Assembly: GCA_014960805.1 (NCBI GenBank)
Contig: CP063163.1
Location: 2,994,001-3,058,000 of the forward strand
DNA: 64,000 nucleotides
Reading direction: 5' to 3'
Origin: Cytobacillus suaedae
GTDB taxonomy: Bacteria > Bacillota > Bacilli > Bacillales > Bacillaceae_L
In this document: positions 9,184 through 18,152 of the stretch, piece after piece
Position numbering within the stretch: the first letter of the stretch is position 1
How the letters are laid out: every line of letters begins with the position of its first letter
Program-made: the position numbers and the translations under genes
The notes under the pieces: model-generated
Database searches by the model: none
What the model was told of the DNA's origin: nothing
The model's input: only the letters and a program-made list of their open reading frames with translations

Positions 9184-9228
9184 AAAAAGAACGTAAAAAG
9201 TATTGTAGATACTTCTTACGTTCTTTTT
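9184..9228. terminator. Bidirectional terminator between the DUF2935 gene and ypuI
   Basis: AAAGAACGTAA and TTACGTTCTTT pair, with AGTAT/ATACT continuing the stem after small bulges. A and T runs flank it on both sides, so it can serve the convergent DUF2935 gene and ypuI. Confidence 0.85.
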
Positions 9229-9230
9229 CG

Positions 9231-9719
9231 TTATTTCGATTGTATCATTTTAGTACGATAGTCTGTTTCGTAGAATTCTAATTCTTCTCTTATCGTTTGG
9301 AACCCACCTTCTAAAGAAGCAATTAAGTGCTGGATTGATGGTGGCATTGTATTTCTATAGGTAATTGCGTTTTTACCTGTATATGCTGCCCGGCTATCTT
9401 CATACCAAATATCAGACTTAGGAGCGAAGAATTCTTCTATGCATTGGTGATAAATTTTATAAAGAGTCTGTTCCGCCGCACCTTTTCTAAAAGGTTCAGT
9501 AGATAAGACTACATTACAAGCATCAAGTCCTTCTTCACAATAAACTGATAATCTTCTAACTGTAGATAATAAGGTTCTATAATACTCTTCATCTACAACT
9601 GTTTCTGCCTGTAATGAAGAAAGGGTCGTTTCATTTAGATAATTATTAACGGTAGTAACAGTTGATTTTAAGAATTCTTTTACCTGCTCAGTCTGAGTCT
9701 TAACCATTGAATTTCCCAT
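9231..9719 (-). CDS. ypuI: YpuI, DUF3907 family protein
   Basis: The 162-residue soluble, mostly helical protein matches remembered Bacillus YpuI, including LNETTLSSLQAE, EPFRKGAAEQTLYKIYHQC and SRAAYTGKNAI. The function is unknown. The ATG at 9719 is preceded by GGGGGAGAT. It lies between dacB/sodF and the scp genes, as in B. subtilis, where ypuI follows the scp operon. No membrane segment or signal peptide is seen. Confidence 0.85.
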   Translation of the reverse strand: MGNSMVKTQTEQVKEFLKSTVTTVNNYLNETTLSSLQAETVVDEEYYRTLLSTVRRLSVYCEEGLDACNVVLSTEPFRKGAAEQTLYKIYHQCIEEFFAPKSDIWYEDSRAAYTGKNAITYRNTMPPSIQHLIASLEGGFQTIREELEFYETDYRTKMIQSK

Positions 9720-9765
9720 CTAGATCTCCCCCATCACCTAATTGGTTATTTAAAACTTATCCTGA

Positions 9766-10185
9766 TTACTGGGTTTGTACAATAAAACTTAATGGAGACT
9801 TCAATTCATAACTTCCTGATTTCATGATACTCTCAAAAATTTCTGGCAGTTTATCAAACTGGATATCTTTAAAATATTCTTCAAACTCTTTTTGAGTATT
9901 AATATAGACTCTTTTTCGATTTTGAAAACCAGGATTTTTTAATAAACATACTAATCCAACGATGTCTTTAAATTCAATATTCGTGGAACCTACTGTAAAG
10001 ACTGGATCACTTTCATAGGGAGTAAACTGTGAAAAAACTTCATCAAAATAACGAATATACAATAAGTGAAATGTTCGTTCTTCCCCATTTACAGAAAACG
10101 TTACTTCTGAGCGATTAAAAAAATCTTCAGATGTATTGGATTGTGCCTTCTCTAACTCGTATCCTTTGCATTGTTTGATTAACAT
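9766..10185 (-). CDS. Hypothetical protein between scpB and ypuI
   Basis: I do not recognise this 139-residue protein. It is predicted soluble with a mixed alpha/beta pattern. The ATG has an excellent upstream site (GAGGTGGAAGA), so it is very likely expressed. Hydrophobic strands (RTFHLLYIRYFDEVF, IEFKDIVGLVCLL) alternate with acidic helices (EFEEYFKDIQFDKLPEIFESI). There are no catalytic motifs and no membrane segments. It lies about 100 bp after scpB on the same strand with no clear terminator between them, so it may be co-transcribed. I recall no equivalent at this position in B. subtilis. Confidence 0.75.
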   Translation of the reverse strand: MLIKQCKGYELEKAQSNTSEDFFNRSEVTFSVNGEERTFHLLYIRYFDEVFSQFTPYESDPVFTVGSTNIEFKDIVGLVCLLKNPGFQNRKRVYINTQKEFEEYFKDIQFDKLPEIFESIMKSGSYELKSPLSFIVQTQ

Positions 10186-10282
10186 TCTTCCACCTCTAGT
10201 AGCCTAAGTTTATCTGATCTACTTCTATGAGAATTTTCCTCACCTAAGTCTATCTTAACATATCCATTAAATTCTTGTTATA

Positions 10283-10870
10283 CTAATTAATGCCTTCTAA
10301 TGTATCCTGAAATTTCCCAAAAAACAAATCTGCTTCATCTTGACCTGAATCTTCATCCACTTTATCAGGCAATGGAGGTAATTCTTGAATCGTTTTTAAT
10401 CCAAAATACTCAAGAAATTCTTTAGTTGTACCATAAAGGATCGCTCTTCCAGTCCCTTCTGCCCGTCCAACCTCTTTTACTAACGCTTTGGCTGTTAGTG
10501 TATGTAGAGGGCGTTCTGTCTTAACTCCCCTGATTTCTTCAATTTCTGCTCTTGTAATCGGTTGACGATAGGCGATTATCGCTAACGTCTCGAGGGCTGC
10601 CTGTGAAAGTGTAGTAGAGGTAGGAGATTCTACAAGTTTTTTCAAGTAAACAGCATGCTCTTTTTTAGTTGTTAACTGAAAGGTATTAGCTACTTCTACT
10701 AAGCAAATTCCTCTCTCTGTGTTTTCATAATCAAGCTTTAATTCACTAACAATATCCTGAATAATTGACTCTTCAACGTCAATTACTGTTGCAAGTTGTT
10801 TTAGAGTAAGACCTTCATCACCTGCAGCAAACAATAAACCCTCAACGATCGCTTTCCACTGAACAACCAT
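10283..10870 (-). CDS. scpB: Segregation and condensation protein B
   Basis: ScpB is a kite subunit of the Smc-ScpA-ScpB condensin that organises and segregates the chromosome. The roughly 195-residue protein has two winged-helix domains. The family landmark [20 protein letters not shown] is near residue 90, and [15 protein letters not shown] follows. I prefer the ATG at 10870, ten bases after AAGGAAG; a TTG at 10876 is an alternative two codons longer. It follows scpA immediately, as in other Firmicutes. The acidic C-terminal tail is normal for the family. Confidence 0.94.
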   Translation of the reverse strand: MVVQWKAIVEGLLFAAGDEGLTLKQLATVIDVEESIIQDIVSELKLDYENTERGICLVEVANTFQLTTKKEHAVYLKKLVESPTSTTLSQAALETLAIIAYRQPITRAEIEEIRGVKTERPLHTLTAKALVKEVGRAEGTGRAILYGTTKEFLEYFGLKTIQELPPLPDKVDEDSGQDEADLFFGKFQDTLEGIN

Positions 10871-10876
10871 CAGCAA

Positions 10877-11626
10877 TCATCTTCCTTCCTTACCTGAGAT
10901 CATAATATCTGCAAAGTTATTTTCTTGTTCAATCTTTATTACATCCTTTTTCATAAGTTCAAGAATAGCCAAAAATGTTACCACTGTATGCTCTTTATCA
11001 TGATAAGGGAACAGATCACTAAAGCTAATCCTACCTGAAATTGCTCTTAACTCCTCTAATATCTCATCCATTCTTCTTTCAATAGAAATATCCTGGCGGG
11101 CAATTTTAGTGTGGAGTGGTTTTTGAAGTTTCTTTCTTCGTAACAGTTTTTGATAAGCACCTAACATATCGTACAAGCTTACATCTAGAGGATGACTTTC
11201 CACTTTTACTTCGACTGTAAATTCACTTAAATCACTTGGAGCTTTAGTAAATACCTGACCTCTCTCTTCCTCTAATGCTTTAAGGTCATGGGCTGCTTCT
11301 TTATACTTACGATATTCAATTAGTCGCCTCATAAGTTCTTCTCTTGGATCTTCCTCTAATTGTAGCTCGAGTTCATCATCTATTAATTCCTCTTCGTGTT
11401 TAGGCAAAAGCATCTTGCTTTTTAACGCAAGTAGCGTAGCTGCCATTACTAAATATTCACTTGCTACATCAAGCTTTAGTTCTTTCATAGCCTGTATGTA
11501 AAACATATATTGTTCAGTAATTTTTGCTACAGGTATATCGTATATATCAATCTCTAAACGATTTATTAAGTGTAATAAAAGGTCCAAAGGCCCTTCAAAA
11601 GCATCTATTTTCACACTGTATTGCAC
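10877..11626 (-). CDS. scpA: Segregation and condensation protein A
   Basis: This is the kleisin subunit of condensin, bridging the Smc heads and binding ScpB. From a GTG start at 11626 it has 249 residues and begins [20 protein letters not shown], the invariant ScpA N-terminus. The acidic linker ([20 protein letters not shown]) and the C-terminal winged helix ([17 protein letters not shown]) are present. GGTGGGG lies six bases upstream of the GTG. Earlier in-frame codons read into a hydrophobic stretch unlike ScpA, so I reject them. It is adjacent to scpB. Confidence 0.94.
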   Translation of the reverse strand: MQYSVKIDAFEGPLDLLLHLINRLEIDIYDIPVAKITEQYMFYIQAMKELKLDVASEYLVMAATLLALKSKMLLPKHEEELIDDELELQLEEDPREELMRRLIEYRKYKEAAHDLKALEEERGQVFTKAPSDLSEFTVEVKVESHPLDVSLYDMLGAYQKLLRRKKLQKPLHTKIARQDISIERRMDEILEELRAISGRISFSDLFPYHDKEHTVVTFLAILELMKKDVIKIEQENNFADIMISGKEGR

Positions 11627-11779
11627 ACATAACCCCACCAAACTAATAACTCTTAATGATAAATAAAAATACACTATACTTACTAAGTATAGAACATATT
11701 AATAGCTTGTCCAATAGTATTTTTTTGGCTTTCGAAAAGGTGAATCTAGGTTTTTTGTTTTGTACCGGGACACTCGCCC

Positions 11780-11808
11780 ACACACCTAGCTACTAAGTAC
11801 ATAATATA
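11780..11808 (+). promoter_or_regulatory. Sigma-K-like promoter for the YjcZ-type gene
   Basis: CATAATATA at 11800-11808 fits the CATANNNTA -10 of the late mother-cell factor sigma-K. An ACAC at about 11780 is suitably spaced as the -35. It lies about 40 bp upstream of the small spore gene. The -35 is too short to be diagnostic. Confidence 0.4.
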
Positions 11809-11846
11809 ACAGTGTAATACAAAAGTTTTTAAAGGAGGACTTCAAC

Positions 11847-11939
11847 ATGGGAGACACTGGATATAAATTTGGCGGCGGTTTCGCGTTAATCGTAGTATTA
11901 TTCATCTTATTAATTATTGTAGGTGCATCTTGGTACTAA
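11847..11939 (+). CDS. YjcZ-family sporulation peptide, 30 residues
   Basis: This short gene encodes MGDTGYKFGGGFALIVVLFI and then LLIIVGASWY. A glycine-rich head (GGGFALIVVLFILLIIVG) leads into a single hydrophobic helix and ends in an aromatic tail. That is the hallmark of the YjcZ family of small sporulation proteins found in many copies in Bacillus. AAAGGAGG sits eight bases before the ATG and a terminator follows the stop. The function is unknown; a spore membrane or coat location is inference. A sigma-K-like promoter upstream supports late mother-cell expression. Confidence 0.9.
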   Translation: MGDTGYKFGGGFALIVVLFILLIIVGASWY

Positions 11940-11960
11940 ACCGAGATAAATAAATAGCAA

Positions 11961-11988
11961 GTGTCCAACGACCAGTTGGGCACTTTTT
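11961..11988 (+). terminator. Terminator after the YjcZ-type gene
   Basis: GTGTCCAAC and GTTGGGCAC form a 9-bp stem with one G-T pair around a 5-nt loop, followed by five T residues. Confidence 0.85.
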
Positions 11989-12077
11989 GTTTTAAAACAT
12001 AGTAAAGGACATACAGCCCAACGGTTAATTACGAAAATATGATAAAATAAAGTTACATAATGAAAAGGAGAGTTTTT

Positions 12078-12599
12078 ATGTACCCAGAAGCATATCGCCA
12101 ATTTCTCTTTCATTTCCATGGAGACCGAGACTATTTTGAGTGTCATGAGGTTTTAGAGGAGTATTGGAAAGAGGATGTTCCGTCTGAACGTAAACAATAT
12201 TGGGTTGGTTTAATCCAGTTGGCAGTAGGTTTATACCATCAAAGACGAGCCAACTTTTCCGGAGCCTATCGTATGATCAACAATTCATTATCCATCATTA
12301 AGTCTGAAGAGAAAACGATTTTACAGCTAGGTATAGATTACCCAAAATTAATTACTCTGCTCGAAGAACGTCTAAATGAAATTAAACTTAAGAAACCATA
12401 CACTTCTTTCAATTTACCAATAACTGATGACAACCTCTTGGAAGATTGCATCCAAAACTGTGAGAAGCAAGGACTAAAATGGGGAATTCTCAACACTTCC
12501 ATAGATGACTACATTATTAACAAGCATAAACTTAGGGATCGCAGCGATGTGATAGAAGAACGAGATAGACAAAAGGCGTTAAGGAAAAACAACTTATAA
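12078..12599 (+). CDS. ypuF: DUF309 domain protein YpuF
   Basis: The 173-residue protein starts at MYPEAYRQFLFHFHGDRDYF with AAAGGAGAG five bases upstream; an ATG six codons earlier overlaps that site. The helical N-terminal half carries the DUF309 signature DYFECHEVLEEYWK and QYWVGLIQLAVGLYHQRRAN. The function of the family is unknown. The position between scpA and the rib operon matches B. subtilis ypuF, although here it is transcribed away from ribT. No membrane segment is visible. Confidence 0.85.
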   Translation: MYPEAYRQFLFHFHGDRDYFECHEVLEEYWKEDVPSERKQYWVGLIQLAVGLYHQRRANFSGAYRMINNSLSIIKSEEKTILQLGIDYPKLITLLEERLNEIKLKKPYTSFNLPITDDNLLEDCIQNCEKQGLKWGILNTSIDDYIINKHKLRDRSDVIEERDRQKALRKNNL

Positions 12600-12611
12600 G
12601 CCAAATAATAT

Positions 12612-12655
12612 AGGAAGTGTGGAAAGATGGAATGTCTTTCTGCACTTCCTTTTTT
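12612..12655 (+). terminator. Terminator after ypuF
   Basis: AGGAAGTG and CACTTCCT, with inner AAAGA/TCTTT pairing, form a long stem followed by six T residues. Confidence 0.8.
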
Positions 12656-12680
12656 GTTATCTAATGTAAAGTTATGAGTT

Positions 12681-12861
12681 TATTGGAGGGGAAGGCACTG
12701 GACTCCTGCGGGAATTGAGGAAAGGTCGAGACCCCACAGGCGCAGAACGCCGAGGAGGCTCGACTTCCTCCCCGATGGGAATTCGCCCTTGAAAAAGCCG
12801 GTAGTTTGGCTTTTTCATAATTCCCCGGGGAAAGCAAGTGCCTGGACCGGAAATCAACGGA
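12681..12861 (-). repeat. Family-1 palindromic repeat, copy B, with inserted hairpin
   Basis: This copy lies in the opposite orientation to copies A, C, E and F. Read on the minus strand it has GGCACTTGCTTTCC, then an insert of about 55 nt, then the core GAGCCTCCTCGGCG, CGCCTGTGGGGTCTCG, CCCGCAGGAGTC and AGTGCCTTCC. The insert contains a perfect 9-bp hairpin (GAAAAAGCC/GGCTTTTTC). The element lies between the convergent genes ypuF and ribT. Short open frames across it are only translated repeat. Confidence 0.85.
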
Positions 12862-12917
12862 CATTTATCACTATTACAATCTAATATAAAGTTAATTATA
12901 TTTTACCTAAAAGGAAA

Positions 12918-12958
12918 GGGACTGCCCAAAAAGTCATCAACTTTTTGGACAGTCCCAT
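12918..12958 (-). terminator. Terminator of the rib operon
   Basis: GGGACTG and CCAAAAAGT pair with ACTTTTTGG and CAGTCCC across a CATCAA loop with one mismatch, giving a 16-bp stem about 20 bp after the ribT stop. The flanking T run on the minus strand is short. Confidence 0.7.
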
Positions 12959-12977
12959 TTCAGTTATCTTATATTTT

Positions 12978-13340
<363 letters not shown>

Positions 13341-13526
13341 TCATTATCGAAAAAACTTTCTAGAATATATTAGTCATTATTCAGCAAAGACTTTATTTTT
13401 ATATAGATTACCATGTTCTCATGTATTTTTCTATAGACATTCGTCATTATTAACATAGACACTTCTAAAATCCCATTATAACCATTTCCCTATAGATTTT
13501 AAACATAGAATATGCAGTTTCTAAAT

Positions 13527-13997
13527 TTAGTTTGTAAGGGATCTAGACAGATTAGCCATCTCAATAGCAGAAACAGCCACTTCCCATCCCTTATTCCCAG
13601 CTTTTGTTCCAGCACGTTCAATTGCTTGCTCAATCGTTTCAGTAGTTAGAACACCAAAGATTACAGGTTTTCCAGTTGAAAGCATTGTTGCTGATACACC
13701 CTTTGCAACCTCATTACAAACGTAATCATAATGTGTTGTTGCTCCACGAATCACTGTACCTAACGTAATAACTGCATCATATTTATCAGTCATTGCCATT
13801 TTTTTAGCGATTAATGGGATTTCAAATGCTCCTGGTACCCAAGCAACATCAATGTCTCCCTCTTGAACTCCATGCCTCTTTAACGCATCAAGTGCCCCAT
13901 CTAATAATTTGCTTGTAATGAATTCATTAAAACGAGCAACTACAATTCCAACTTTTAAACCAGTACCAACTAAATTACCTTCAAATAAATTTCCCAT
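13527..13997 (-). CDS. ribH: 6,7-dimethyl-8-ribityllumazine synthase
   Basis: The enzyme condenses 5-amino-6-ribitylaminouracil with 3,4-dihydroxybutanone 4-phosphate, the penultimate step of riboflavin synthesis. The 156-residue protein has the family landmarks [17 protein letters not shown], the substrate loop WVPGAFEIP near residue 53, and [17 protein letters not shown] with the catalytic histidine region near residue 88. AGGAGG precedes the ATG. It follows ribBA by about 30 bp. Bacillus homologues assemble into a 60-mer shell around RibE trimers, which is established for the family. Confidence 0.97.
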   Translation of the reverse strand: MGNLFEGNLVGTGLKVGIVVARFNEFITSKLLDGALDALKRHGVQEGDIDVAWVPGAFEIPLIAKKMAMTDKYDAVITLGTVIRGATTHYDYVCNEVAKGVSATMLSTGKPVIFGVLTTETIEQAIERAGTKAGNKGWEVAVSAIEMANLSRSLTN

Positions 13998-14028
13998 TCT
14001 ATTTCCTCCTAATTATCCAATCCGTATT

Positions 14029-15222
14029 TTAAAAATGAAACATATGACCTAATTTTGAATGTTTTGTTTTTAGATAGTTTTCATTTTCTTCTTTAGCTTC
14101 CATTTGTAAAGAGACTCTGTCCACCACTTCTAACTCATACCCTTTTAATCCAGTAATCTTTCTTGGGTTATTGGTAAGAAGCTTCATTTTCGTAACACCT
14201 AAGTCTTTTAAGATTTGCGCACCAATTCCGTAGTCCCTTAAATCAGGAGCAAACCCAAGCTTCTCGTTAGCTTCAACTGTATCATAGCCTTCTTCTTGTA
14301 GTTTATAGGCCTTCATCTTATTAAGTAAGCCTATACCGCGGCCTTCCTGGCGCATATACAGTAAAATTCCAGTTCCCTCTTTTTCAATTTGAGACAACGC
14401 AGCGTGTAATTGGGGCCCACAATCACAACGATTAGAACCAAATACATCTCCAGTTAGACATTCAGAATGAACTCTAACTAGAATTGGATTCTCAGTGTCC
14501 AATTCTCCCTTTACTAGGGCAACATGTTCTTTACCATCAATTACATTTGAATAACCTACTGCTTTAAATTCACCGAACTCTGTTGGCAGTTGGATTTCCA
14601 CTTCTCTTTTCACAAGCTTTTCTTTGCGATTTCGATAGCTTATTAAATCTTTTATCGTAATCATCTTTAAATTAAATTCATCTGCTATTTTTCGAAGATC
14701 AGGTACTCTAGCCATCGATCCATCTTCATTAATGATTTCACATATCACACCAGCAGGCTCTGCTCCACATAGTCGCGCAAGATCCACTGCTGCTTCCGTA
14801 TGTCCTGCCCTTCTTAAGACTCCACCAGGTTTAGCAATAAGAGGAAAGATATGTCCTGGTCTCTTAAAATCAACTGCTTTTGTATTAGGATTAATTAATT
14901 GTTGAATCGTCGTTGCACGTTCATGAGCACTAATGCCTGTTGTTGTCGATTTGTAATCTATACTAACTGTGAAAGCAGTACCATGTGGGTCCGTATTATG
15001 ACTTACCATTGGATTAAGGTCTAGCTTTTTAGCCAATTCCTCTGTAATTGGTGTACAAACCAACCCTCTTCCGTGCTTTATCATAAAGTTTATCGTCTCT
15101 GGCGTTGTTTTTTCAACGATCGAAACAAAGTCACCTTCATTCTCCCGGTCCTCATCATCACAAACGATGACAACATTCCCCTGCATTAATTCATATATGG
15201 CTTCCTCAATTGGATCAAACAT
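14029..15222 (-). CDS. ribBA: Bifunctional DHBP synthase / GTP cyclohydrolase II
   Basis: The 397-residue fusion supplies both precursors of riboflavin. The N-terminal half (about residues 1-200) is 3,4-dihydroxy-2-butanone 4-phosphate synthase, with [15 protein letters not shown] and the active-site segment [17 protein letters not shown]. The C-terminal half is GTP cyclohydrolase II, with the zinc site [19 protein letters not shown] and [13 protein letters not shown] set the start at 15222 (MFDPIEEAI), nine bases after GAGAGG; an ATG three codons earlier sits too close to that site. Confidence 0.96.
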   Translation of the reverse strand: MFDPIEEAIYELMQGNVVIVCDDEDRENEGDFVSIVEKTTPETINFMIKHGRGLVCTPITEELAKKLDLNPMVSHNTDPHGTAFTVSIDYKSTTTGISAHERATTIQQLINPNTKAVDFKRPGHIFPLIAKPGGVLRRAGHTEAAVDLARLCGAEPAGVICEIINEDGSMARVPDLRKIADEFNLKMITIKDLISYRNRKEKLVKREVEIQLPTEFGEFKAVGYSNVIDGKEHVALVKGELDTENPILVRVHSECLTGDVFGSNRCDCGPQLHAALSQIEKEGTGILLYMRQEGRGIGLLNKMKAYKLQEEGYDTVEANEKLGFAPDLRDYGIGAQILKDLGVTKMKLLTNNPRKITGLKGYELEVVDRVSLQMEAKEENENYLKTKHSKLGHMFHF

Positions 15223-15237
15223 TATGCTCATCCTCTC

Positions 15238-15894
15238 TTATTTGTATCCATGCTCTTCTAAGAAACTCGCAGTTAATGATGAATTTCTTTGGTTGTTTGG
15301 TGTTGTTGCGCGCTGTACAAATTGTTCTAAGTATTTTCCTAGCATGTCGCATTCAATATTAACAATTTCTCCTACACCCTTAGAGCCTAAGACAGTCTCC
15401 GACATCGTGTGTGGTATAAGCGAAATCGTAAAGGTATTCTTGGTTAAACCAAAGATTGTTAAACTTGTACCATCTACAGCTACTGAGCCTTTAAATAATA
15501 AATACCTTCGAAGGTCATCAGCTACTTCAATTTCATAGTAAACTGCATTTGCTTGAGGTTCCTTTTTTACTATTGTACCAATGCCATCAACATGCCCTGA
15601 AACAAAGTGCCCTCCAAACCGTCCATTTGCACTCATTGCTCTTTCTAGGTTAACTTTGGAGTTACGTTGTAAAGACTTAAGCGATGAAGCTCTAACTGTT
15701 TCAGGCATAATATCAACTGTAAATTCTGATGAACCAAATGACGTTACAGTTAGACAGACACCATTAACTGAAATACTGTCACCTAGGTTTACATCACGTA
15801 AAATTTTGGTAGCTCCGATTTTCATGACAATCGCTTCACCAGTTGATGATATGTTTTTTACCTTACCTATTTCTTCTATAATTCCAGTAAACAT
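15238..15894 (-). CDS. ribE: Riboflavin synthase alpha subunit
   Basis: The enzyme dismutates two 6,7-dimethyl-8-ribityllumazine molecules to riboflavin and the pyrimidine intermediate. The 218-residue protein has the tandem lumazine-binding domains typical of the family. The first begins MFTGIIEEIGKV with SVNGVCLTV, and the second contains GHVDGIGTI and AVDGTSLTIFGL. AAGGAGC precedes the ATG. It starts one base after the ribD stop, so the two are tightly coupled. Confidence 0.97.
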   Translation of the reverse strand: MFTGIIEEIGKVKNISSTGEAIVMKIGATKILRDVNLGDSISVNGVCLTVTSFGSSEFTVDIMPETVRASSLKSLQRNSKVNLERAMSANGRFGGHFVSGHVDGIGTIVKKEPQANAVYYEIEVADDLRRYLLFKGSVAVDGTSLTIFGLTKNTFTISLIPHTMSETVLGSKGVGEIVNIECDMLGKYLEQFVQRATTPNNQRNSSLTASFLEEHGYK

Positions 15895-15895
15895 A

Positions 15896-16987
15896 CTATA
15901 TTTGCTCCTTTGGAACAGCTATTACTTTAATATCTTCGCCAAGTTGTTCGACTGATTCAATCGTTAACTGTAGTACTTCTGACATTTTTTCAAAACCGGT
16001 TCCACCTATTGAGCTTGGCGCATTACTACCACCAATTATTTTTGGGGCAATATAGGTAATAACTTGATTTACGGCTTTTTCTTTTACAAAACTACCATTC
16101 ACCTGGGCCCCACCTTCAACAAAAACTGAAGTAATACCAAGTGTACTTAACAAAGTAAGAACATCGTGAATCACTATATTTTTTGTTTCAAGAGAGAGGA
16201 TTTTAACCCCTTTAGCTTGATACAGATCTTTCTTTTTATCTTCAACCTGATTGCTTACAATGATGATTGTTTCAGCCTCACCATCTGTTACGATTTGCGC
16301 ATCTATTGGTGTCCTCAGATAGGTATCTAAAATAACTCGAATTGGATTTTTCCCACCATTAGGAAGACGTGTTGTTAAGCTAGGATTATCTGCAATCACT
16401 GTACCAACCCCAACTAATATTGCATCATGCTGGTGTCTTAATTTATGTACATCTAATCTTGCAGATTCTCCTGTTATCCACTTACTTTCCCCTGTAGATG
16501 TAGCAATTTTTCCGTCTAGGCTAATCGCTGCTTTTAGAGTAACAAAGGGAAGTTTTGAACTCATCGTATGATAAAAAACTTTATTGAGAGCATCTGCCTC
16601 TTCCTTACGAACCCCAACTTCTACACTAATGCCGGCGTCTCTAAGTAGCTTAATTCCCTTTCCTGCCACAAGAGGATTAGGGTCAGTAGTTGCAATAACA
16701 ACCCGCTTCACTTTACTATTTATTAATAACTCAGCACACGGAGGAGTTTTCCCATGATGACTACATGGTTCAAGAGTAACGTATATCGTTGAATTAACCG
16801 CTTTCTCTCCTGCCATTCTAATGGCATGAACCTCTGCATGGGGTTCACCTGCTTTTAAATGGGCTCCAATACCTACCACACGATTTTCATTAACGACCAC
16901 GGCACCAACAACAGGATTAGGAGAGGTTTGACCTACCCCTGCACGGGCCACATTTATAGCAAGATCCATATAATCTATATCTAGCAT
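15896..16987 (-). CDS. ribD: Bifunctional riboflavin deaminase/reductase RibD
   Basis: The 363-residue protein performs the second and third steps of the pathway. The N-terminal deaminase has the zinc motif HAEVHAI (H50, E52) and PCSHHGKTPPCAE (C75, C84). The C-terminal reductase begins near PFVTLKAAISLDGKIATSTG. The true start is the ATG at 16987 (MLDIDYMDLAINVARAG), preceded by GAGGTGATT; the frame upstream runs through the leader terminator. It is the first gene of ribD-ribE-ribBA-ribH-(ribT), controlled by the FMN riboswitch upstream. Confidence 0.96.
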   Translation of the reverse strand: MLDIDYMDLAINVARAGVGQTSPNPVVGAVVVNENRVVGIGAHLKAGEPHAEVHAIRMAGEKAVNSTIYVTLEPCSHHGKTPPCAELLINSKVKRVVIATTDPNPLVAGKGIKLLRDAGISVEVGVRKEEADALNKVFYHTMSSKLPFVTLKAAISLDGKIATSTGESKWITGESARLDVHKLRHQHDAILVGVGTVIADNPSLTTRLPNGGKNPIRVILDTYLRTPIDAQIVTDGEAETIIIVSNQVEDKKKDLYQAKGVKILSLETKNIVIHDVLTLLSTLGITSVFVEGGAQVNGSFVKEKAVNQVITYIAPKIIGGSNAPSSIGGTGFEKMSEVLQLTIESVEQLGEDIKVIAVPKEQI

Positions 16988-17070
16988 TCCAATCACCTCT
17001 TTCATATGTTTAAAACAATTAACATTCGAGGTTACACCCTTACTTTTTTGAAAAGGCATTTTAAAAGTAA

Positions 17071-17099
17071 AAAAACCCAGGAGATTTCTTCTCCTAGGG
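17071..17099 (-). terminator. Regulatory terminator of the FMN riboswitch leader
   Basis: On the minus strand CCTAGGAGA and TCTCCTGGG form a stem followed by seven T residues. It lies between the FMN aptamer and ribD. This is the expected position for the terminator that forms when FMN is bound. Confidence 0.85.
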
Positions 17100-17202
17100 G
17101 TACGTTTTAAAAATGATATGTACAGACAAATGTTGCTAAAATTCCGCATAACAAATAAACAGTATTTGCTACTAAATTTCGCATTGCATACCTGTAATAC
17201 AT

Positions 17203-17343
17203 CCTTCTCCCATCCAGACTTTACTGTCGGCTTTGGATTTTCACCAAATCAGCCATTCTTGACACAAAAACAAGAATGGGTCACGGGCTTAGTAAAGTAA
17301 TCTTTACAACACCGCCGGTTAGGAATTTCACCTACCCCGAAGG
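17203..17343 (-). ncRNA. FMN riboswitch (RFN element)
   Basis: On the minus strand the leader shows the conserved RFN blocks: TTCGGGGTAGGTGAAATTCC, then AACCGGCGGT, AGCCCGTGACCC, GGTGAAAATCC and AGCCGACAGT, ending AGTCTGGATGGGAGAAGG. The first and last blocks close the basal stem. The aptamer senses flavin mononucleotide and shuts off the rib operon. It lies about 215 bp upstream of ribD, with an intrinsic terminator in between, indicating control by premature termination. Confidence 0.96.
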
Positions 17344-17396
17344 AAACATATTAAGTTTTTTGTTATTATACCACAACAATTTTTATCCTGTCGATT

Positions 17397-17492
17397 TTAG
17401 ACATTTGGTGCTAGAAAAATCCAATAAATTATGCCCCACGCCAGACTAATTACACCTAAAACCCCAAGTAAAATCCAGTTGTTCTTATTCAC
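17397..17492 (-). CDS. Putative 31-residue membrane peptide between ppiB and the FMN riboswitch
   Basis: A GTG start with GAGGTGA seven bases upstream opens a short frame reading MNKNNWILLGVLGVISLAWG and then IIYWIFLAPNV. It is a charged or polar head followed by one continuous hydrophobic helix rich in tryptophan. A good ribosome-binding site and a plausible single-pass membrane protein support expression. I recognise no family. It lies between the terminator of ppiB and the riboswitch, on the same strand as both. It could be chance, as it is short. Confidence 0.55.
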   Translation of the reverse strand: MNKNNWILLGVLGVISLAWGIIYWIFLAPNV

Positions 17493-17520
17493 AAACTTCA
17501 CCTCATGCTAAATTATACTA

Positions 17521-17556
17521 AAAAAAGCTTAACAAACAAGGTGTTTGTTAAGCTTT
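17521..17556 (-). terminator. Terminator after ppiB
   Basis: GAAAGCTTAACAAACA and TGTTTGTTAAGCTTTTTT form a 15-bp perfect stem with a 3-nt loop, with T residues on the minus strand just after the ppiB stop. Confidence 0.92.
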
Positions 17557-17564
17557 CAATCGTA

Positions 17565-17999
17565 TTATTCTTCCCAAACCTTTACTTCCTTCATTACATC
17601 GCCTTGGCGAATGCGAAGAACCGTATCCATACCTTCAATTACTTGTCCAAACACTGTATGTACACCGTTTAAATGTGGTTGTGGTTCATGAACGATAAAG
17701 AATTGGCTTCCACCAGTATCTTTACCAGCATGTGCCATAGATAAAGAACCAGCCACATGTTTGTGAGGATTTCCTGCTGTTTCACATTTGATAGTATACC
17801 CTGGTCCGCCTGTACCAGTACTAGTTGGGCATCCACCTTGAGCTACGAAACCTTGAATAACACGATGGAAATTAAGTCCATCATAAAAGCCATCTTTTGC
17901 AAGCTTTTCAAAGTTTTCTACTGTTCCTGGTGCTTCATTTGGGAATAATTCGATAACAATTTTTTCCCCATTTTCAAATTCAATGCTAGCTTTTTTCAT
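17565..17999 (-). CDS. ppiB: Peptidyl-prolyl cis-trans isomerase, cyclophilin type
   Basis: The cytoplasmic cyclophilin catalyses isomerisation of prolyl bonds. From the ATG at 17999 ([20 protein letters not shown]) it has 144 residues, standard for B. subtilis PpiB. Active-site signatures are [13 protein letters not shown] near residue 43, [15 protein letters not shown] and [23 protein letters not shown] precedes the start; the frame continues upstream without a ribosome-binding site. It is monocistronic with a strong terminator, and is divergent from ypuA. Confidence 0.96.
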   Translation of the reverse strand: MKKASIEFENGEKIVIELFPNEAPGTVENFEKLAKDGFYDGLNFHRVIQGFVAQGGCPTSTGTGGPGYTIKCETAGNPHKHVAGSLSMAHAGKDTGGSQFFIVHEPQPHLNGVHTVFGQVIEGMDTVLRIRQGDVMKEVKVWEE

Positions 18000-18090
18000 T
18001 TGAAACCTCCATGCTTGTTTTTTCGTCATTAATACTGAACGAGTTAATTCTACTATATAAAAAAATAATAATCCAATTTCTAAATGGGGG

Positions 18091-18108
18091 TGATAAAATT
18101 TTTTATCA
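18091..18108. promoter_or_regulatory. Perfect 18-bp palindrome between ppiB and ypuA
   Basis: TGATAAAA and TTTTATCA flank a central TT, giving a perfect palindrome in the divergent intergenic region. It lies 92 bp from the ppiB start and about 137 bp from the ypuA start. It could be an operator; no regulator is indicated. Confidence 0.35.
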
Positions 18109-18121
18109 TAACGTATACAAG

Positions 18122-18152
18122 TTGTCATTGTTGAAAGAATTAGTTGTATAAT
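18122..18152 (+). promoter_or_regulatory. Candidate sigma-A promoter for ypuA
   Basis: TTGTCA (18122-18127) and TATAAT (18147-18152) are separated by 19 bp, two more than ideal. The leader that follows can form GGACTTTTC (18161-18169) with GAAAAGTCC (18210-18218), ending just before the ribosome-binding site. Confidence 0.4.

Noticed and set aside
11910-12146. Minus-strand frame of 78 residues opposite the terminator and the start of ypuF
   Set aside because: It has no ribosome-binding site and covers the terminator of the YjcZ-type gene and the antisense of ypuF.
12661-12864. Short open frames across family-1 repeats (for example here and at 19086-19310, 36038-36241, 41531-41785)
   Set aside because: They are translations of the repeat itself, giving similar RASS-CACGVS peptides, without ribosome-binding sites; the DNA is better explained as a structured element.
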